Part shown: piece by piece, positions 21,366 to 31,235 of the stretch | Layout: each line of letters opens with the position of its first letter | Numbering within the stretch: the first letter of the stretch is position 1 | Assembly: GCF_913777145.1 (NCBI RefSeq) | Contig: NZ_CAJYPS010000009.1 | Coordinates: 1 to 64,000 of the forward strand | Reading direction: 5' to 3' | Length of the DNA: 64,000 nt | Source: an uncultured Roseateles sp. | Lineage (GTDB): Bacteria > Pseudomonadota > Gammaproteobacteria > Burkholderiales > Burkholderiaceae_C | Notes under the pieces: generated by a model | Database searches by the model: none | Told to the model about the DNA's origin: nothing | The model's input: only the letters and a program-made list of their open reading frames with translations | Made by a program: the position numbers and the translations under genes

Positions 21366-21590
21366 GGGAAAACTCCGGGAGGTTGAAAACTCGGGGCTTT
21401 GGCCGCTGCACCCCAGCCGTCACAGGCGCACGCGCTCCCGTGATCGGCCGTAACTTCGCCGCTTTGTCGTGCTTGGAATCGGGCGGGGGTGGACATTGCT
21501 GGGCTTGAGCTGTTGGCGACGATTCTAGAGCCCCCCTGCCCTGCACCTATGATTCCCAACCTCTTCACCCCCTGATCTCGCCGAGGCCCC

Positions 21591-22412
21591 ATGACCGACA
21601 GAACCGTGTATTTCGTCTCGGATGGCACCGGCATCACCGCAGAAACCTTCGGTAACTCCATCCTGGCGCAGTTCGCGGTCAAGCCCCGCCATGTGCGCCG
21701 CCCCTTCATAGACAGCGCCGAGAAGGCCCATGCGGTGGTGAACGAGATCAACGAGGTGGCGATGCGCGAGGGGCGCCGCCCCATCGTGTTCGCGACACTG
21801 GTGGACCGCGACGTGCTGAAGATCGTGCGCGAGCACTGCAAGGGCCGCGTGATGGACATGTTCGCGATCTTCATCGAGCCGCTCGAGGAAGAGTTCGGCA
21901 TCAAGAGCAACCACCGGGTCGGCCGCTTCTCCAACGTGGCGCAGAGCCAGGAATATCACGACCGCATCGAGGCGATCAATTTCTCGCTGGCCCACGATGA
22001 CGGCCAGTCCGCCCGCAACCTGGACGCCGCGGACGTGATCCTGGTGGGTGTGAGCCGCTGCGGCAAGACGCCCACCTCGCTGTACCTGGCCATGCAGCAC
22101 GGCATCAAGGCGGCGAACTACCCGCTGATCCCCGAGGACTTCGAGCGCCGCAAGCTGCCCGCGCCGCTACTGCCGCACAAGCGCAAGTGCTTCGGCCTCA
22201 CCATAGACCCGGAGCGCCTGGCGTCCATACGCAACGAGCGCCGCCCGGGCAGCAAATACGCCGACGTGCTGAACTGCCGCTATGAGGTCAATGAGGCCGA
22301 GGGCATGATGAAGCGCGAGGGCATCTCCTGGCTGTCATCCACGCACAAGAGCATCGAAGAGATCGCCACCACCATATTGCGCGACATCCGCCCGGACCGG
22401 CTGATGTACTGA
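21591..22412 (+). CDS. ppsR: PEP synthase regulatory protein (bifunctional kinase/phosphorylase, DUF299)
   Basis: PpsR inactivates PpsA by ADP-dependent Thr phosphorylation and reactivates it by Pi-dependent removal. The 273-residue protein has TVYFVSDGTGITAETFGNS at the start, the nucleotide-binding GVSRCGKTPTSLYLAMQHG near residue 146 and the C-terminal YADVLNCRYEVNEAEGMMKR. Full family length. It is divergent from its target ppsA across a 225-base promoter region. Confidence 0.97.
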   Translation: MTDRTVYFVSDGTGITAETFGNSILAQFAVKPRHVRRPFIDSAEKAHAVVNEINEVAMREGRRPIVFATLVDRDVLKIVREHCKGRVMDMFAIFIEPLEEEFGIKSNHRVGRFSNVAQSQEYHDRIEAINFSLAHDDGQSARNLDAADVILVGVSRCGKTPTSLYLAMQHGIKAANYPLIPEDFERRKLPAPLLPHKRKCFGLTIDPERLASIRNERRPGSKYADVLNCRYEVNEAEGMMKREGISWLSSTHKSIEEIATTILRDIRPDRLMY

Positions 22413-22415
22413 CAC

Positions 22416-22436
22416 GGGCCCGCACGCCGCGGGCCC
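22416..22436. terminator. GC-rich hairpin between convergent ppsR and the ThiF-like gene
   Basis: A perfect 8-bp stem GGGCCCGC/GCGGGCCC (22416-22423 with 22429-22436) with a 5-base loop fills the 33-base gap between convergent genes. No T tract is seen on either side, so it may be a weak bidirectional terminator. Confidence 0.5.
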
Positions 22437-22445
22437 GGACTCCGC

Positions 22446-23330
22446 TCAGGCACGGTCCGTGGTGCCCACGCCCAGCAGGCGCTTCATGTACCAGAACATG
22501 AAGCGCTGCAGCGGGTTGTTGTTGCCCCAGGGGCGCCAGGTCTTGACCAGCTTGTTGCGGTAGGCATCGAAGTGCAGGCCGCGCGGCGCAGTCACCACGT
22601 CGCCGCGGCCTAGCATCAGCTTGATGCCGTTGGTGCAGGCCACACCGGCTGCCAGCTCGATGCCGATGGCGGTGGAAGGCACTTTCTTCTTGAACAGGTT
22701 CACCGAGCCGCGGTTCACCAGGTAGTGGCGCTGCTGCATGGTCGGCGACACCGCGACGATGAACTTCAGGATCTGTTCCTCGAAGCTGTAGCCATCGAGC
22801 GCGAAATACTCCTCGAAGCTCATGCCCTTGGGGTCGAAGGCCACCATGGCCGTGCCCATGCCCATGGGCGCCGCCGTCACGGCCGGGATGCCCAGTTCAC
22901 GGCAACGCGCGAACACCTTGCGCCGCACGTTCAGCGCAAAGATGTCCAGGCTGTCCACATAGAGGGAGGCCCCGTCGAGGAAGGCGTCGATGTTGTGCTC
23001 GTTGATGCCTTCGGGGAACAGCCGCAACTCCACTTCGGCGTTGATGTCCTTCAGCGTGTCGGCCATCGCGTCCAGCTTGGGGATGCCCATGGTGGAGGCG
23101 TAGGCGCCGGCCTGGCGGTTCAGGTTGGGCCAGTCAAACACGTCCAGGTCGGAGATGGAGAACTTGCCAATCCCCAGGCGCGCCAGCGTCAGCGCATGCG
23201 TGCCCCCGACACCACCGAGACCGGCAATGGCCACCCGGCTGTGGCGCAGCTTCTGCTGCTCTTCCTCGGTGAACCAGCCAATATTCCTGGAGAACGCCAG
23301 ATCGTAAGAAAACCCACCCGCCTCTTCCAT
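22446..23330 (-). CDS. ThiF/E1-like adenylyltransferase family protein
   Basis: E1-like proteins adenylate the C-terminus of a small protein or another carboxylate. The 294-residue protein has the nucleotide-binding loop IAGLGGVGGTHALTLARLG (about 34-52), acidic DLDVFDWPNLNRQAG with the Asn-Arg pair, and a crossover-loop region around TAAPMGMGTAMVAFD. It lacks the zinc CxxC pairs of ThiF/MoeB, and no cysteine sits at the usual thioester position, so it may only adenylate. AGGAGG precedes the ATG. It is the last gene of the exosortase-linked minus-strand block, directly after prsT. Substrate unknown. Confidence 0.82.
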   Translation of the reverse strand: MEEAGGFSYDLAFSRNIGWFTEEEQQKLRHSRVAIAGLGGVGGTHALTLARLGIGKFSISDLDVFDWPNLNRQAGAYASTMGIPKLDAMADTLKDINAEVELRLFPEGINEHNIDAFLDGASLYVDSLDIFALNVRRKVFARCRELGIPAVTAAPMGMGTAMVAFDPKGMSFEEYFALDGYSFEEQILKFIVAVSPTMQQRHYLVNRGSVNLFKKKVPSTAIGIELAAGVACTNGIKLMLGRGDVVTAPRGLHFDAYRNKLVKTWRPWGNNNPLQRFMFWYMKRLLGVGTTDRA

Positions 23331-23392
23331 GATTCCTCCTGTGTTTCCTCGGCAGGCCCCTGGAGTCCCGGCACCTTAGACCGAGCAGGGCC

Positions 23393-26164
23393 TCACAGAG
23401 TGGCCAGCATTTTCTTGACCTCGGCCTGCTTGTCGAAGCGCTCGCCCAGTTGCTGCAAGGGCAGCAGTTCGTCCTTGGCTTCCTTCTTCTTGCCCGCCGC
23501 GATCAGGTAACGCGCCATATTGAAATGATGCATGGGCGCATTGGGGTCCAGGCCGATGATCTGTCGCTGGGTGTCCAGCGCCTTCGCAAACTCGCCACGC
23601 CGATAGTAGATATCAGCCAGCGTATCCATCAGGTTCACCTGCTTGGGCTGGATCTGATTGGCACGCAAGGCCAGATCCAGCGCTTCAGGCTGACCCTTGG
23701 TCGCCATGATCCAGGCCTTGTTGTTCAGGGCCAGCGTGCTGTCGGGCTGAAGTTTCAGCACGTCGTCGTAGTACCTGAGCGCCGCATCATAGTCCGCCTG
23801 GCGCAGGCTTCGGTCACCCAGATAGACCAGCAGACCGACGTCCTTGGGTGCCTTGTGCTGCCAGTCGTCAACCAGGGCCTTGGCCTCGGCCGCCTTGCCT
23901 TCCTGCAACAACACGCCATGCAGTTTGATGACGGTTTCGGTCTGGCCGGCCGGCGGACGCGCCAGGGCTTTCTTGTAGGCCGTCTCGGCGGCCGACCAGT
24001 TCTTGGACAACTGGGCGACATCGCCCTCGACCAGGAAACCGACCGCCTCGTTGGGACGCTGGCGCTGCATATCGGTAATCACCTTGCGGACCTTGTCGGT
24101 ATTGCCGCGGGCCATTTCAGTCAGCACCAGCATGCGCTGAGCAGGAACGTAGTCAGGCTGGATTTCCAGCACCCGTCTCAAGGCCTGCAGCGCAGCCGGG
24201 CGGTTTTGAAGCTTGTCCTGAATTTCAGCCACCCGCATTTGCGCGATCGGCGAATTGGCCTGCACCGAACCCAATTTGCCATAGGTGCTCAGCGCCTGAT
24301 TGGGGTCGCCGCTCATCCACTGCGCATTGCCCAGCAGGTCCAACAGCGTCGGGTCATCCGGGATCGCGGCCAGGGCCTCCTGCGCCAGCGCAACCGCTGA
24401 CTTGTACTGCTTGCGCTCGAAGTCGAAGCGCACGAGTGCGGCGCGCGGCGCGACCACCGTGGGGTTGTCCTTCACGATGCTTTCCAGCTCGGCTCGCACC
24501 TTCGCATCGACCGCGTCCTTCTGCCCCGCTCGCAAGCCCCAGAGCCCCAGCCGCAGCTTCACGTTCTTGGGTTCCTTCGCCAACGCACGCTCGAAGCGCG
24601 CGATCGCGTCGGGAAACTTGTTCTCGCCCACGTCGAGCTGCGTCAAGGCCGCGATGGCCGGCATGTAGGCCGCGTCCTGCTTGAGCGCCGTCTCGAAGGC
24701 GGCACGCGCCTCGACCGTCTTGCCGCGAGACAGCTCCAGGCCTCCACGCAGCTGCGCCAGCGAGGGGTTCTGGCTGTCCTTCTTCTCCGCCGCCTGGATG
24801 GCCGTGGCCGCCGCATCGAAATCACGCTTGCGGATCAATGCGTTGATCAGCGCAAAGTCGGCCGTCAACCCGGTGTCAGCCGCGGCGATCGACTTCAGGT
24901 CGGCAATGCCCTTGTCCACCTGACCACCGGCCAGGTAGGCCATGGCCAGGTTGGTGCGACCGCGCTTGTCTTCGGGGGCGGCCTTCACCGCGGCGGACAA
25001 ATAGGTCTCCGCCTTGGCCGTATCGCCCTGCATCATCGCGACCTCGCCGGCCAGTGCCAGTGCCGCCGAGTTGGGCGGGCCGCTCAGCATCGGGGCCAGC
25101 ACATTCAAGCTCTTGGCGCCATCGCCGCTGCGCAGATGGATGCGCGCCAGCAGCAGACGGGTCTCCTGCAATCCGGGATTGATGGACAGGGCCTTGGTCG
25201 CGTACTTCTCTGCCTGCAACCAGTTGCCCAGCCGGTATTCCGACGCGGCGCCCACATACAGCGCCCGCACGTCGTCGGGCGCAACCTTCAGCACCGAGGC
25301 AATGCGCTCCCTGGCACGTGCCGCATCCTGGGACTCCAGCGCCACCAGGGCCTCCAGGAAGGCAACCTGCGGATGGCGCGGCATCTTGGCGCGGAATTCG
25401 TCCAGCTGGGCTTGCGCTCCCTTGATGTCGCCCTTGAGCAAGAGCCGGTGGACCACGGCGGTATGGGCAACCACATGCTTGGGATCGGCCTTCAGGGCCT
25501 GCCGGTACGCAACAAGCCCCGCATCCACATCGTCCGAGGCGATCAGCAGGTCACCCTTGAGCACCCACGCATTGGCCGAGTCCGGAGCGCTCTTGGTCAA
25601 CGACTCTGCGTCGGCCAGCGCGCCCTTCACGTCACCCTTCATCGCGTTGATGCGGGTCTGCAGCAGCTTGGCCTGGATCTGACCGGGCTCCAGTTGCAGG
25701 GCCGCCGCCAACTGCGTTGCCGCAAGATCGATCTTGCCGCTGTTCAGATAGGCCTCGCCCAGCACGGCCAACAGGGCCGCATGCGACTTGGGGTCGTCGA
25801 TCTTCTCGTCAGAGAACCGCGCAATGATCTTGTCGTAGGCCCGCAGCCCCACCAGTGCCTGCGCCAGATAAGGCACGACCTGAGCGCGCGGATAGCCCTG
25901 CTCCAACACCTTCTCGAATTCCACCAGCGCACCAACGAAATCACTCTCGGCCAGCAGCCCGCGCCCGAGCAGGAATCTCGCCTCCAATGACTGAGGTTGC
26001 TTCTGCAACACGTTTTTCAGCTGGACGATGGCCGCCTTGCTGTCGTTCTTCTGCAGGCTGTTCTTCGCCGCCGCCAACTGCTCCTCGGGCGATGCGGCCA
26101 TGCAGCCCGCCAACAGGGCCGCCACGGCGCCGGCCGTCAACCAAGACTTACTGGGTGCACCCAA
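23393..26164 (-). CDS. prsT: XrtA/PEP-CTERM system TPR-repeat lipoprotein PrsT
   Basis: The 923-residue lipoprotein has a signal peptide with lipobox LLAGC (cleavage before Cys21). It is otherwise almost entirely TPR repeats (about 20), for example AKNSLQKNDSKAAIVQLKNV and RAYDKIIARFSDEK. PrsT is a signature of XrtA-type exosortase/exopolysaccharide loci and probably scaffolds assembly at the outer membrane. The TTG start is supported by AGGAGA five bases upstream. It follows the acyltransferase-PilZ gene and precedes the ThiF-like gene on the same strand. Confidence 0.92.
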   Translation of the reverse strand: MGAPSKSWLTAGAVAALLAGCMAASPEEQLAAAKNSLQKNDSKAAIVQLKNVLQKQPQSLEARFLLGRGLLAESDFVGALVEFEKVLEQGYPRAQVVPYLAQALVGLRAYDKIIARFSDEKIDDPKSHAALLAVLGEAYLNSGKIDLAATQLAAALQLEPGQIQAKLLQTRINAMKGDVKGALADAESLTKSAPDSANAWVLKGDLLIASDDVDAGLVAYRQALKADPKHVVAHTAVVHRLLLKGDIKGAQAQLDEFRAKMPRHPQVAFLEALVALESQDAARARERIASVLKVAPDDVRALYVGAASEYRLGNWLQAEKYATKALSINPGLQETRLLLARIHLRSGDGAKSLNVLAPMLSGPPNSAALALAGEVAMMQGDTAKAETYLSAAVKAAPEDKRGRTNLAMAYLAGGQVDKGIADLKSIAAADTGLTADFALINALIRKRDFDAAATAIQAAEKKDSQNPSLAQLRGGLELSRGKTVEARAAFETALKQDAAYMPAIAALTQLDVGENKFPDAIARFERALAKEPKNVKLRLGLWGLRAGQKDAVDAKVRAELESIVKDNPTVVAPRAALVRFDFERKQYKSAVALAQEALAAIPDDPTLLDLLGNAQWMSGDPNQALSTYGKLGSVQANSPIAQMRVAEIQDKLQNRPAALQALRRVLEIQPDYVPAQRMLVLTEMARGNTDKVRKVITDMQRQRPNEAVGFLVEGDVAQLSKNWSAAETAYKKALARPPAGQTETVIKLHGVLLQEGKAAEAKALVDDWQHKAPKDVGLLVYLGDRSLRQADYDAALRYYDDVLKLQPDSTLALNNKAWIMATKGQPEALDLALRANQIQPKQVNLMDTLADIYYRRGEFAKALDTQRQIIGLDPNAPMHHFNMARYLIAAGKKKEAKDELLPLQQLGERFDKQAEVKKMLATL

Positions 26165-26272
26165 TTTCTTCTCCTATTGGCGCGACGAGTCCGGCACGGG
26201 GTGCGCTCTGCTCATCACAAATCAATTCCACCATGACGGCCCGGCTCGCAAGCCTCCAGCCCGCAACACCTG

Positions 26273-27568
26273 TCACCGGATATCCCGGTAGGTGTAGCCC
26301 ATCTCGAACGCCGAGATGCACTCGCGCCACGGCGCGTCGGATTCTTCAAACCTGAAACCGTAGAAAGCGCCGCCCAGCGTGTCCTTGCGCCGCACGGCTC
26401 GCGCCCGCAGCACCGAGCGCTTGCCCTCGCCCAGCTCGACGACGGCCTCACCCTCTCGGTCCAGCGGCAGCGGCAACCGGGACTCCGCCTGGAAACCCGA
26501 GTGCGAAATGTCGATCACTGCCACGACATACACCCCCTTGCCCGCCTCGTCCGCATATTCGATCTGCGCCGGACAACGCATGGAAAAGCGCCGGCAGTTT
26601 CTCAGAGGATGACCGCCATCGGCATCACCTGCAGGCGACAGCGTCGGCAGCACCGGCTTGTAGTCGAGCTGGTCATAGATGGTCCAGAGCAGCGCCTTCT
26701 TGCGGTCATCCAGGCTGCTGAGCACCGGGCTGAGCCGGTTGAAGAAGTGATCCAGAAGCGCCGGCGTCATCACCGGGTCATTGGTCGTGTGATAGCGCCG
26801 CTGCGGCCAGCTGAACTGCGGCAGCTTCAGGTCGTAGAAGTAGCGGTGCAGATTGCGGCCGACGGGGCGCCCACCGAACAGACGCCTGAATCGGCCGGGG
26901 GCCGATTGCTGGTCGAAGCTGGCGCCCACGGCCGGCGCACCGTTGGCGAAATCGTAGTGATCGACCTGGCGCTCGACCAGGCGGTCGAAGGTCAGCAGCG
27001 CCTCGTACATCTCGATGCGATCCGGGTTGACCGCGATCACCAGGTGCCGGGTGTCGAAATAGCGCTCGCAGTACTCGCGCATGTACTTCATCAGCGGGAA
27101 CAGCACCTCGCCGCCGGTCTTGCGAAAGGCAGGCGACACCGCCAGGGCCGAGATCTCGGCGATCTGCCCGCCACGCGCGCGCACCGGCTCCAGATCGAAG
27201 ATGGCCTGCATGGGGAAGCCGAACACGCCCTCGCGGATGATGGAGATGGTGCCCACCACCTCGCCCCGGTACTTGGCGCACAGCGTGGTGGTCGTCGGCA
27301 GCGCGTGGTAGATCGTGATGCGCATGCCCGAAGGGTCGGGCTTCATGAAGCCGGCCCCGACATAGGCGTCGTGCAGCAGCCGGAAACAGGCTTCCAGTTC
27401 CTGCGCCGTCTCGGCGATCTTGAACTCCAGTTCGGCGTCCGGCTGCAGCTGCACACTGACCATGCGCCGGTAGAGCCAGAACCGCAGCCCCCGCGGCAAG
27501 GCGCCGAACAGCCTGCGCAGGCCCATGCGGACGCGCTTCTTGGATGCGGACTTTCTGACTGGGCTCAT
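26273..27568 (-). CDS. PEP-CTERM/exosortase-associated acyltransferase (FeeM-like GNAT) fused to a PilZ domain
   Basis: The 431-residue protein has an N-terminal N-acyl-amino-acid/AHL-synthase-like GNAT domain (about 40-240; LLHDAYVGAGFM, GQIAEISALAVSPAFRKTGG, HLVIAVNPDRIEMYEAL). The C-terminal PilZ domain (about 323-425) keeps both c-di-GMP motifs, RRFSMR and DISHSG. Acyltransferases of this type occur in exosortase/EPS loci; the PilZ fusion implies c-di-GMP control. Start 27568 has GGGGA close upstream; ATG 27607 and GTG 27619 are in-frame alternatives. It lies 85 bases after prsR. Confidence 0.87.
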   Translation of the reverse strand: MSPVRKSASKKRVRMGLRRLFGALPRGLRFWLYRRMVSVQLQPDAELEFKIAETAQELEACFRLLHDAYVGAGFMKPDPSGMRITIYHALPTTTTLCAKYRGEVVGTISIIREGVFGFPMQAIFDLEPVRARGGQIAEISALAVSPAFRKTGGEVLFPLMKYMREYCERYFDTRHLVIAVNPDRIEMYEALLTFDRLVERQVDHYDFANGAPAVGASFDQQSAPGRFRRLFGGRPVGRNLHRYFYDLKLPQFSWPQRRYHTTNDPVMTPALLDHFFNRLSPVLSSLDDRKKALLWTIYDQLDYKPVLPTLSPAGDADGGHPLRNCRRFSMRCPAQIEYADEAGKGVYVVAVIDISHSGFQAESRLPLPLDREGEAVVELGEGKRSVLRARAVRRKDTLGGAFYGFRFEESDAPWRECISAFEMGYTYRDIR

Positions 27569-27653
27569 GGTTCCCCGACAGGCAGCCGACCCGGCCGCCA
27601 AGCTCATGTTCAGGCCCACCGCCCTCCACGGGCCGGCGCAGCCACCACCGGAC

Positions 27654-29015
27654 TCACTTGATCTGCAGACGCTCCATCAGGTCGTACAAGGTAGGCCGGC
27701 TCACACCCAGCATCTCCGCCGCCTTCAGCACATTGCCGCGGGTGCGCGCGAGCACGGTCACCACAGCCTCCCGCTCGGCCTTCTCTCGGACGGTACGCAG
27801 GTCGAAGGACTGCTCCGGCGCGTCGGCATCGTCCAGCGCCGGCAGCCCGAGATCATCCCCGGTCACCTGCGCGCCGTCGGCCATGATGACCGCGCGCCGC
27901 AGCAGGTTCTGCAACTCGCGCACATTGCCGGGCCAGGCATAGGCCTGGATGCGCCGCATCGCGTCGTCGCTGAGACTCAGGCTGCCGCGCCGCTGCTCGG
28001 TGGCGAAGCGGCGCAGGAAGGACTGCGCCAGCAGCACCGCGTCGCCCAGGCGGTCGCGCAGCGGCGGGATGTCGACCACGATCTCGGCGAGTCGGTAGTA
28101 CAAGTCCTCGCGGAACTCTCCGCTGGTGATCTTGGACTTCAGGTCCTGGTGGGTAGCCCCGATCACGCGCACGTCGATGGGGATCTCCTGGCGCCCCCCC
28201 ACCCGCTCGACCACCCGCTCCTGCAGAAAGCGCAGCAGCTTGGCCTGCAGCGGCATGGGCAGGTCGCCGATCTCGTCGAGCATCAGCGTGCCGCCGTTGG
28301 CGGTCTCGATCTTGCCGATGGTGGTCTTGGTCGCGCCGGTGAACGCGCCCTTCTCGTAACCAAACAGCTCGCTCTCCAGCAGCGTCTCGGGGATGGCGGC
28401 GCAGTTGATTGCGACGAAACGCCCCTTGCGCCGGGACGCGTCATGCAGCCCCTGGGCCAACAACTCCTTGCCAGTGCCGCTCTCGCCCAGCAGCAGCACG
28501 GTGGCGTCGCTGGGCGCCACCCGTTCGATCATGCGGCAGATCTTCTGCATGCCCGGGTCGCGCGTCACCAGGCCGGAGAACACATCGCTGTTCTGCTGCA
28601 TCTGCAGGCGCCGGTTCTCCTGCTGCAACTCGTAGAGCCGGTACGCGCGCTCCACGGTCAACGCCAGCACGTCGGGATCCACCGGCTTGGCCAGGAAGTC
28701 GTAGGCGCCCATGCGGATGGCGCGCAGCGCATTGTCCTGGTCGTTCTGGCCGGTCAGCACGATGACCTTGGCGGTGGGATCCAGCTCCAGCAGCTTCTCC
28801 AGGCACTTGAAGCCCTCGGTCACCGAGTCGCGGTCAGGCGGCAGGCCCAGATCCATCGTGACGACCGCAGGCGTGTGGCGGCGGAACTGCAGCACCGCGC
28901 TGGCCACGTCATCGGCCACGACGGATTCGAAGCGGTCCAGCGACCACTTCAGCTGCTTCTGCAGCGACAGGTCGTCCTCGACGATCAGCAGGGGCGCGTG
29001 GCGGGGTGTGCTCAC
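27654..29015 (-). CDS. prsR: PEP-CTERM-box sigma-54 response regulator PrsR
   Basis: The 453-residue NtrC-type activator has a receiver (about 1-125; acidic IVEDD, Asp in [13 protein letters not shown]) and an AAA+ domain (Walker [14 protein letters not shown], sigma-54 loop GAFTGATKT, Walker [11 protein letters not shown]). It ends with a Fis-type helix-turn-helix ([19 protein letters not shown]). It activates sigma-54 promoters of exosortase-linked genes in response to PrsK. Its GTG start overlaps the prsK stop (GTGA). Confidence 0.96.
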   Translation of the reverse strand: MSTPRHAPLLIVEDDLSLQKQLKWSLDRFESVVADDVASAVLQFRRHTPAVVTMDLGLPPDRDSVTEGFKCLEKLLELDPTAKVIVLTGQNDQDNALRAIRMGAYDFLAKPVDPDVLALTVERAYRLYELQQENRRLQMQQNSDVFSGLVTRDPGMQKICRMIERVAPSDATVLLLGESGTGKELLAQGLHDASRRKGRFVAINCAAIPETLLESELFGYEKGAFTGATKTTIGKIETANGGTLMLDEIGDLPMPLQAKLLRFLQERVVERVGGRQEIPIDVRVIGATHQDLKSKITSGEFREDLYYRLAEIVVDIPPLRDRLGDAVLLAQSFLRRFATEQRRGSLSLSDDAMRRIQAYAWPGNVRELQNLLRRAVIMADGAQVTGDDLGLPALDDADAPEQSFDLRTVREKAEREAVVTVLARTRGNVLKAAEMLGVSRPTLYDLMERLQIK

Positions 29016-31120
29016 GACAGACGCTCCCCAACCGGCAGGCGGTCCGCCTCGGACTGGGCATGGAACAGCGGCAGCAGCACGGTCACGGTCGTTCCTTGGT
29101 TCAGTTCACTCTGCACGCTGATCTTGCCTCCCAGTTCCTGCACATATTGGTAGCTCTCATGGGCGCCTATGCCCATGCCTTGCGACTTGGTGGTCTGGAA
29201 AGGCTTGAAGAGCCGATTCTGGATGAAATCCTCGCTCATCCCGCAGCCGCTGTCCTCCACGCAAACGCGGGCCTGACTGCCCTGGGCGTCCAGTCTGAGC
29301 AAGACCCGACCGCCAGGCGGCGTCGCATCGAACGCGTTCTGCACCACATGCCCCAGCACCCGCTCGACACGCTCAGCATGACCGCGCGTACTGACCCCAG
29401 GCTGCAGCACCAGCTCCAGCGTGCGGCCCTTGCTGGCCGCCGCGGCGGCCAGCCGCCGCGCGATCTGCTCCAGGTCCACCCCGCTGGCGACGCCGTGGGG
29501 CTTGTCGCCCTCGCGCAACTGCAGCATCAGCTGCCGCATCTTTTCCAGCGAGTTCTCGACGGTATCCAGCATGTCCTGCTGGAACTCCGGGTTGTCGCGC
29601 AGGCGCTTGGCGTTCTTCATCATCAGCGACAACTGGGTGACGATGTTCTTCAGGTCGTGCACCACGAAAGCCGACATGCGATTGAAGGCGTCGAACTTGC
29701 GCGCCTCCAGCAAGGCCTCGGTGGCCTGGGCCTGGGCCAGATAGCTGGACGCCTGGCTGGCTGCGGTGCGCAGCAGGTCGCGCACCTCCCAGTTCAGCTC
29801 CACCACCGCACGAGGCCGCCCCAGCACCACGAAGCCGATCAGCTCCGCCCCCACCAGCAGCGGCATCAGCAGCCAGCAACGGCCCTCGGCCGCCATCCAG
29901 GCCGGCAGCTTCAGGCCGGGATAGGCCTGGGGGCGTTCACGCCACTCGTCGATGTCGATGATCCAGCCCTGCTCGCGCCAGAAGGCTGCCAACAGTCCTT
30001 CGCGCGGCTCGATCGCCGACTGCGCCGGCAGGTTCCAGCTGGCAGCCGGCACGAAGTCGGCGCCGGCACTGCGCTGCAGCCACAGCATGCCGCTGGGGCT
30101 CTCCACCAGATTGGCCAGCGCCCGCACCACGGTCTCGGCCATCTGACGTGGATCGGCATTGCTGGACAGCAGCGCGGTGAAGCGCAGCCACTCCTCGCGG
30201 TAGTCGTAGCGATAGCTGTAGAAATTCTTGCTGATGTAGACGCGTAACCGCGAGCGCATGGAGCCCGAGGCCAGCAACAGCGCCAGCGCCACCAGGGCCA
30301 CGAAAACCAGCGCAACCGACAGCGCCCGCCCCCACTGCCCCCCGGTGTAGCGCACGTAATAGCCCACGCCGGCCACGAACAGCAGGTAGCCCCCCACCAG
30401 CAGCAAGGTAGCCGAGTGGAAGACCGCCGCCCGCGACACATGCAGCTTGCCCAGCCAGTCCGCGTGGCGGCGCGACGCCACATAGAGCAAGGGCACTGCC
30501 GCCGCATGCACCAGCGAACGCACGCTGACCGCATCCTCGTCGAAACGCTGAAACAGCGCCGCCTGGGACGCGATGAAGAGATCGAAAAGGAAGATGGCGC
30601 CCAGGCCCAGGCCCACGGGCTTGAGATTCCAGCGCGCATCCACAGGCGCATTGCGTAGCAGCTGCTCCACCAGCACCAGACCCAGCACCGAGCGCGCCAG
30701 CGCCAGCAAGCCGGTCAAGCGCCCCAGCCCCTCGGCCAGCGACCACTCGGTCCAGACGATCAGCGTCGCATGTCCCATCAGCAGCAGGCCCAGCACCGGC
30801 CAGGCCCAGCGCAGCACGGTGCCGCGCCGCCCGGGCATCAGCAGCGCCAGCACGAAGGACAGCCACAGTCCGCCATGCAGCAGATCCAGGGCCGGCACCA
30901 GCCAGCCGGGCTGGCGGTCCGACCAGTGACGCAGCTGCGCATCCAGGCTCACGCCCGCCCACAGCGCACTGGCCAGCACCGCGACCAGGAACAGCAGGGC
31001 CAGGCCGTTCAGCGGCTGACGCCGGCGCAGCAGACGCAGCAGGAAGTGAAGCGCGAACAGCCCATAGGCCGCAGAGCACACCAGATCGGCAAGACTGCTG
31101 AGGGAAGTCAAGGACGGCAA
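29012..31120 (-). CDS. prsK: XrtA/PEP-CTERM system histidine kinase PrsK
   Basis: The 702-residue membrane kinase has about eight N-terminal helices (1-280), a GAF-like domain (about 305-460), a HisKA-type His in VVHDLKNIVTQLS and a HATPase domain (VVQNAFDATPPGG, DSGCGMSEDFIQ, GMGIGAHES). It phosphorylates PrsR. The start is a TTG with TGAGG five bases upstream. It overlaps prsR by four bases and follows the glycosyltransferase gene after 115 bases that hold two hairpins. Confidence 0.95.
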   Translation of the reverse strand: MPSLTSLSSLADLVCSAAYGLFALHFLLRLLRRRQPLNGLALLFLVAVLASALWAGVSLDAQLRHWSDRQPGWLVPALDLLHGGLWLSFVLALLMPGRRGTVLRWAWPVLGLLLMGHATLIVWTEWSLAEGLGRLTGLLALARSVLGLVLVEQLLRNAPVDARWNLKPVGLGLGAIFLFDLFIASQAALFQRFDEDAVSVRSLVHAAAVPLLYVASRRHADWLGKLHVSRAAVFHSATLLLVGGYLLFVAGVGYYVRYTGGQWGRALSVALVFVALVALALLLASGSMRSRLRVYISKNFYSYRYDYREEWLRFTALLSSNADPRQMAETVVRALANLVESPSGMLWLQRSAGADFVPAASWNLPAQSAIEPREGLLAAFWREQGWIIDIDEWRERPQAYPGLKLPAWMAAEGRCWLLMPLLVGAELIGFVVLGRPRAVVELNWEVRDLLRTAASQASSYLAQAQATEALLEARKFDAFNRMSAFVVHDLKNIVTQLSLMMKNAKRLRDNPEFQQDMLDTVENSLEKMRQLMLQLREGDKPHGVASGVDLEQIARRLAAAAASKGRTLELVLQPGVSTRGHAERVERVLGHVVQNAFDATPPGGRVLLRLDAQGSQARVCVEDSGCGMSEDFIQNRLFKPFQTTKSQGMGIGAHESYQYVQELGGKISVQSELNQGTTVTVLLPLFHAQSEADRLPVGERLS

Positions 31121-31160
31121 AGCCTCAAACCAGCGGACCCAGGGGAGTCGGAATCAGAAA

Positions 31161-31219
31161 GGGGCATGCCCGATTCCAGCATGCCCCTGCATTCTGCGCA
31201 TCGGCGTCAGCGCCGATGC
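31161..31219 (-). terminator. Tandem hairpins between the EPS glycosyltransferase and prsK
   Basis: Two perfect 9-bp stems lie here: GGGGCATGC/GCATGCCCC (31161-31169 with 31179-31187) and GCATCGGCG/CGCCGATGC (31198-31206 with 31211-31219). On the minus strand the more distal stem is followed only by TTTCT, so partial termination or attenuation between the two genes is the best reading. Confidence 0.55.
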
Positions 31220-31235
31220 CAGGCTCAACAGCAAC

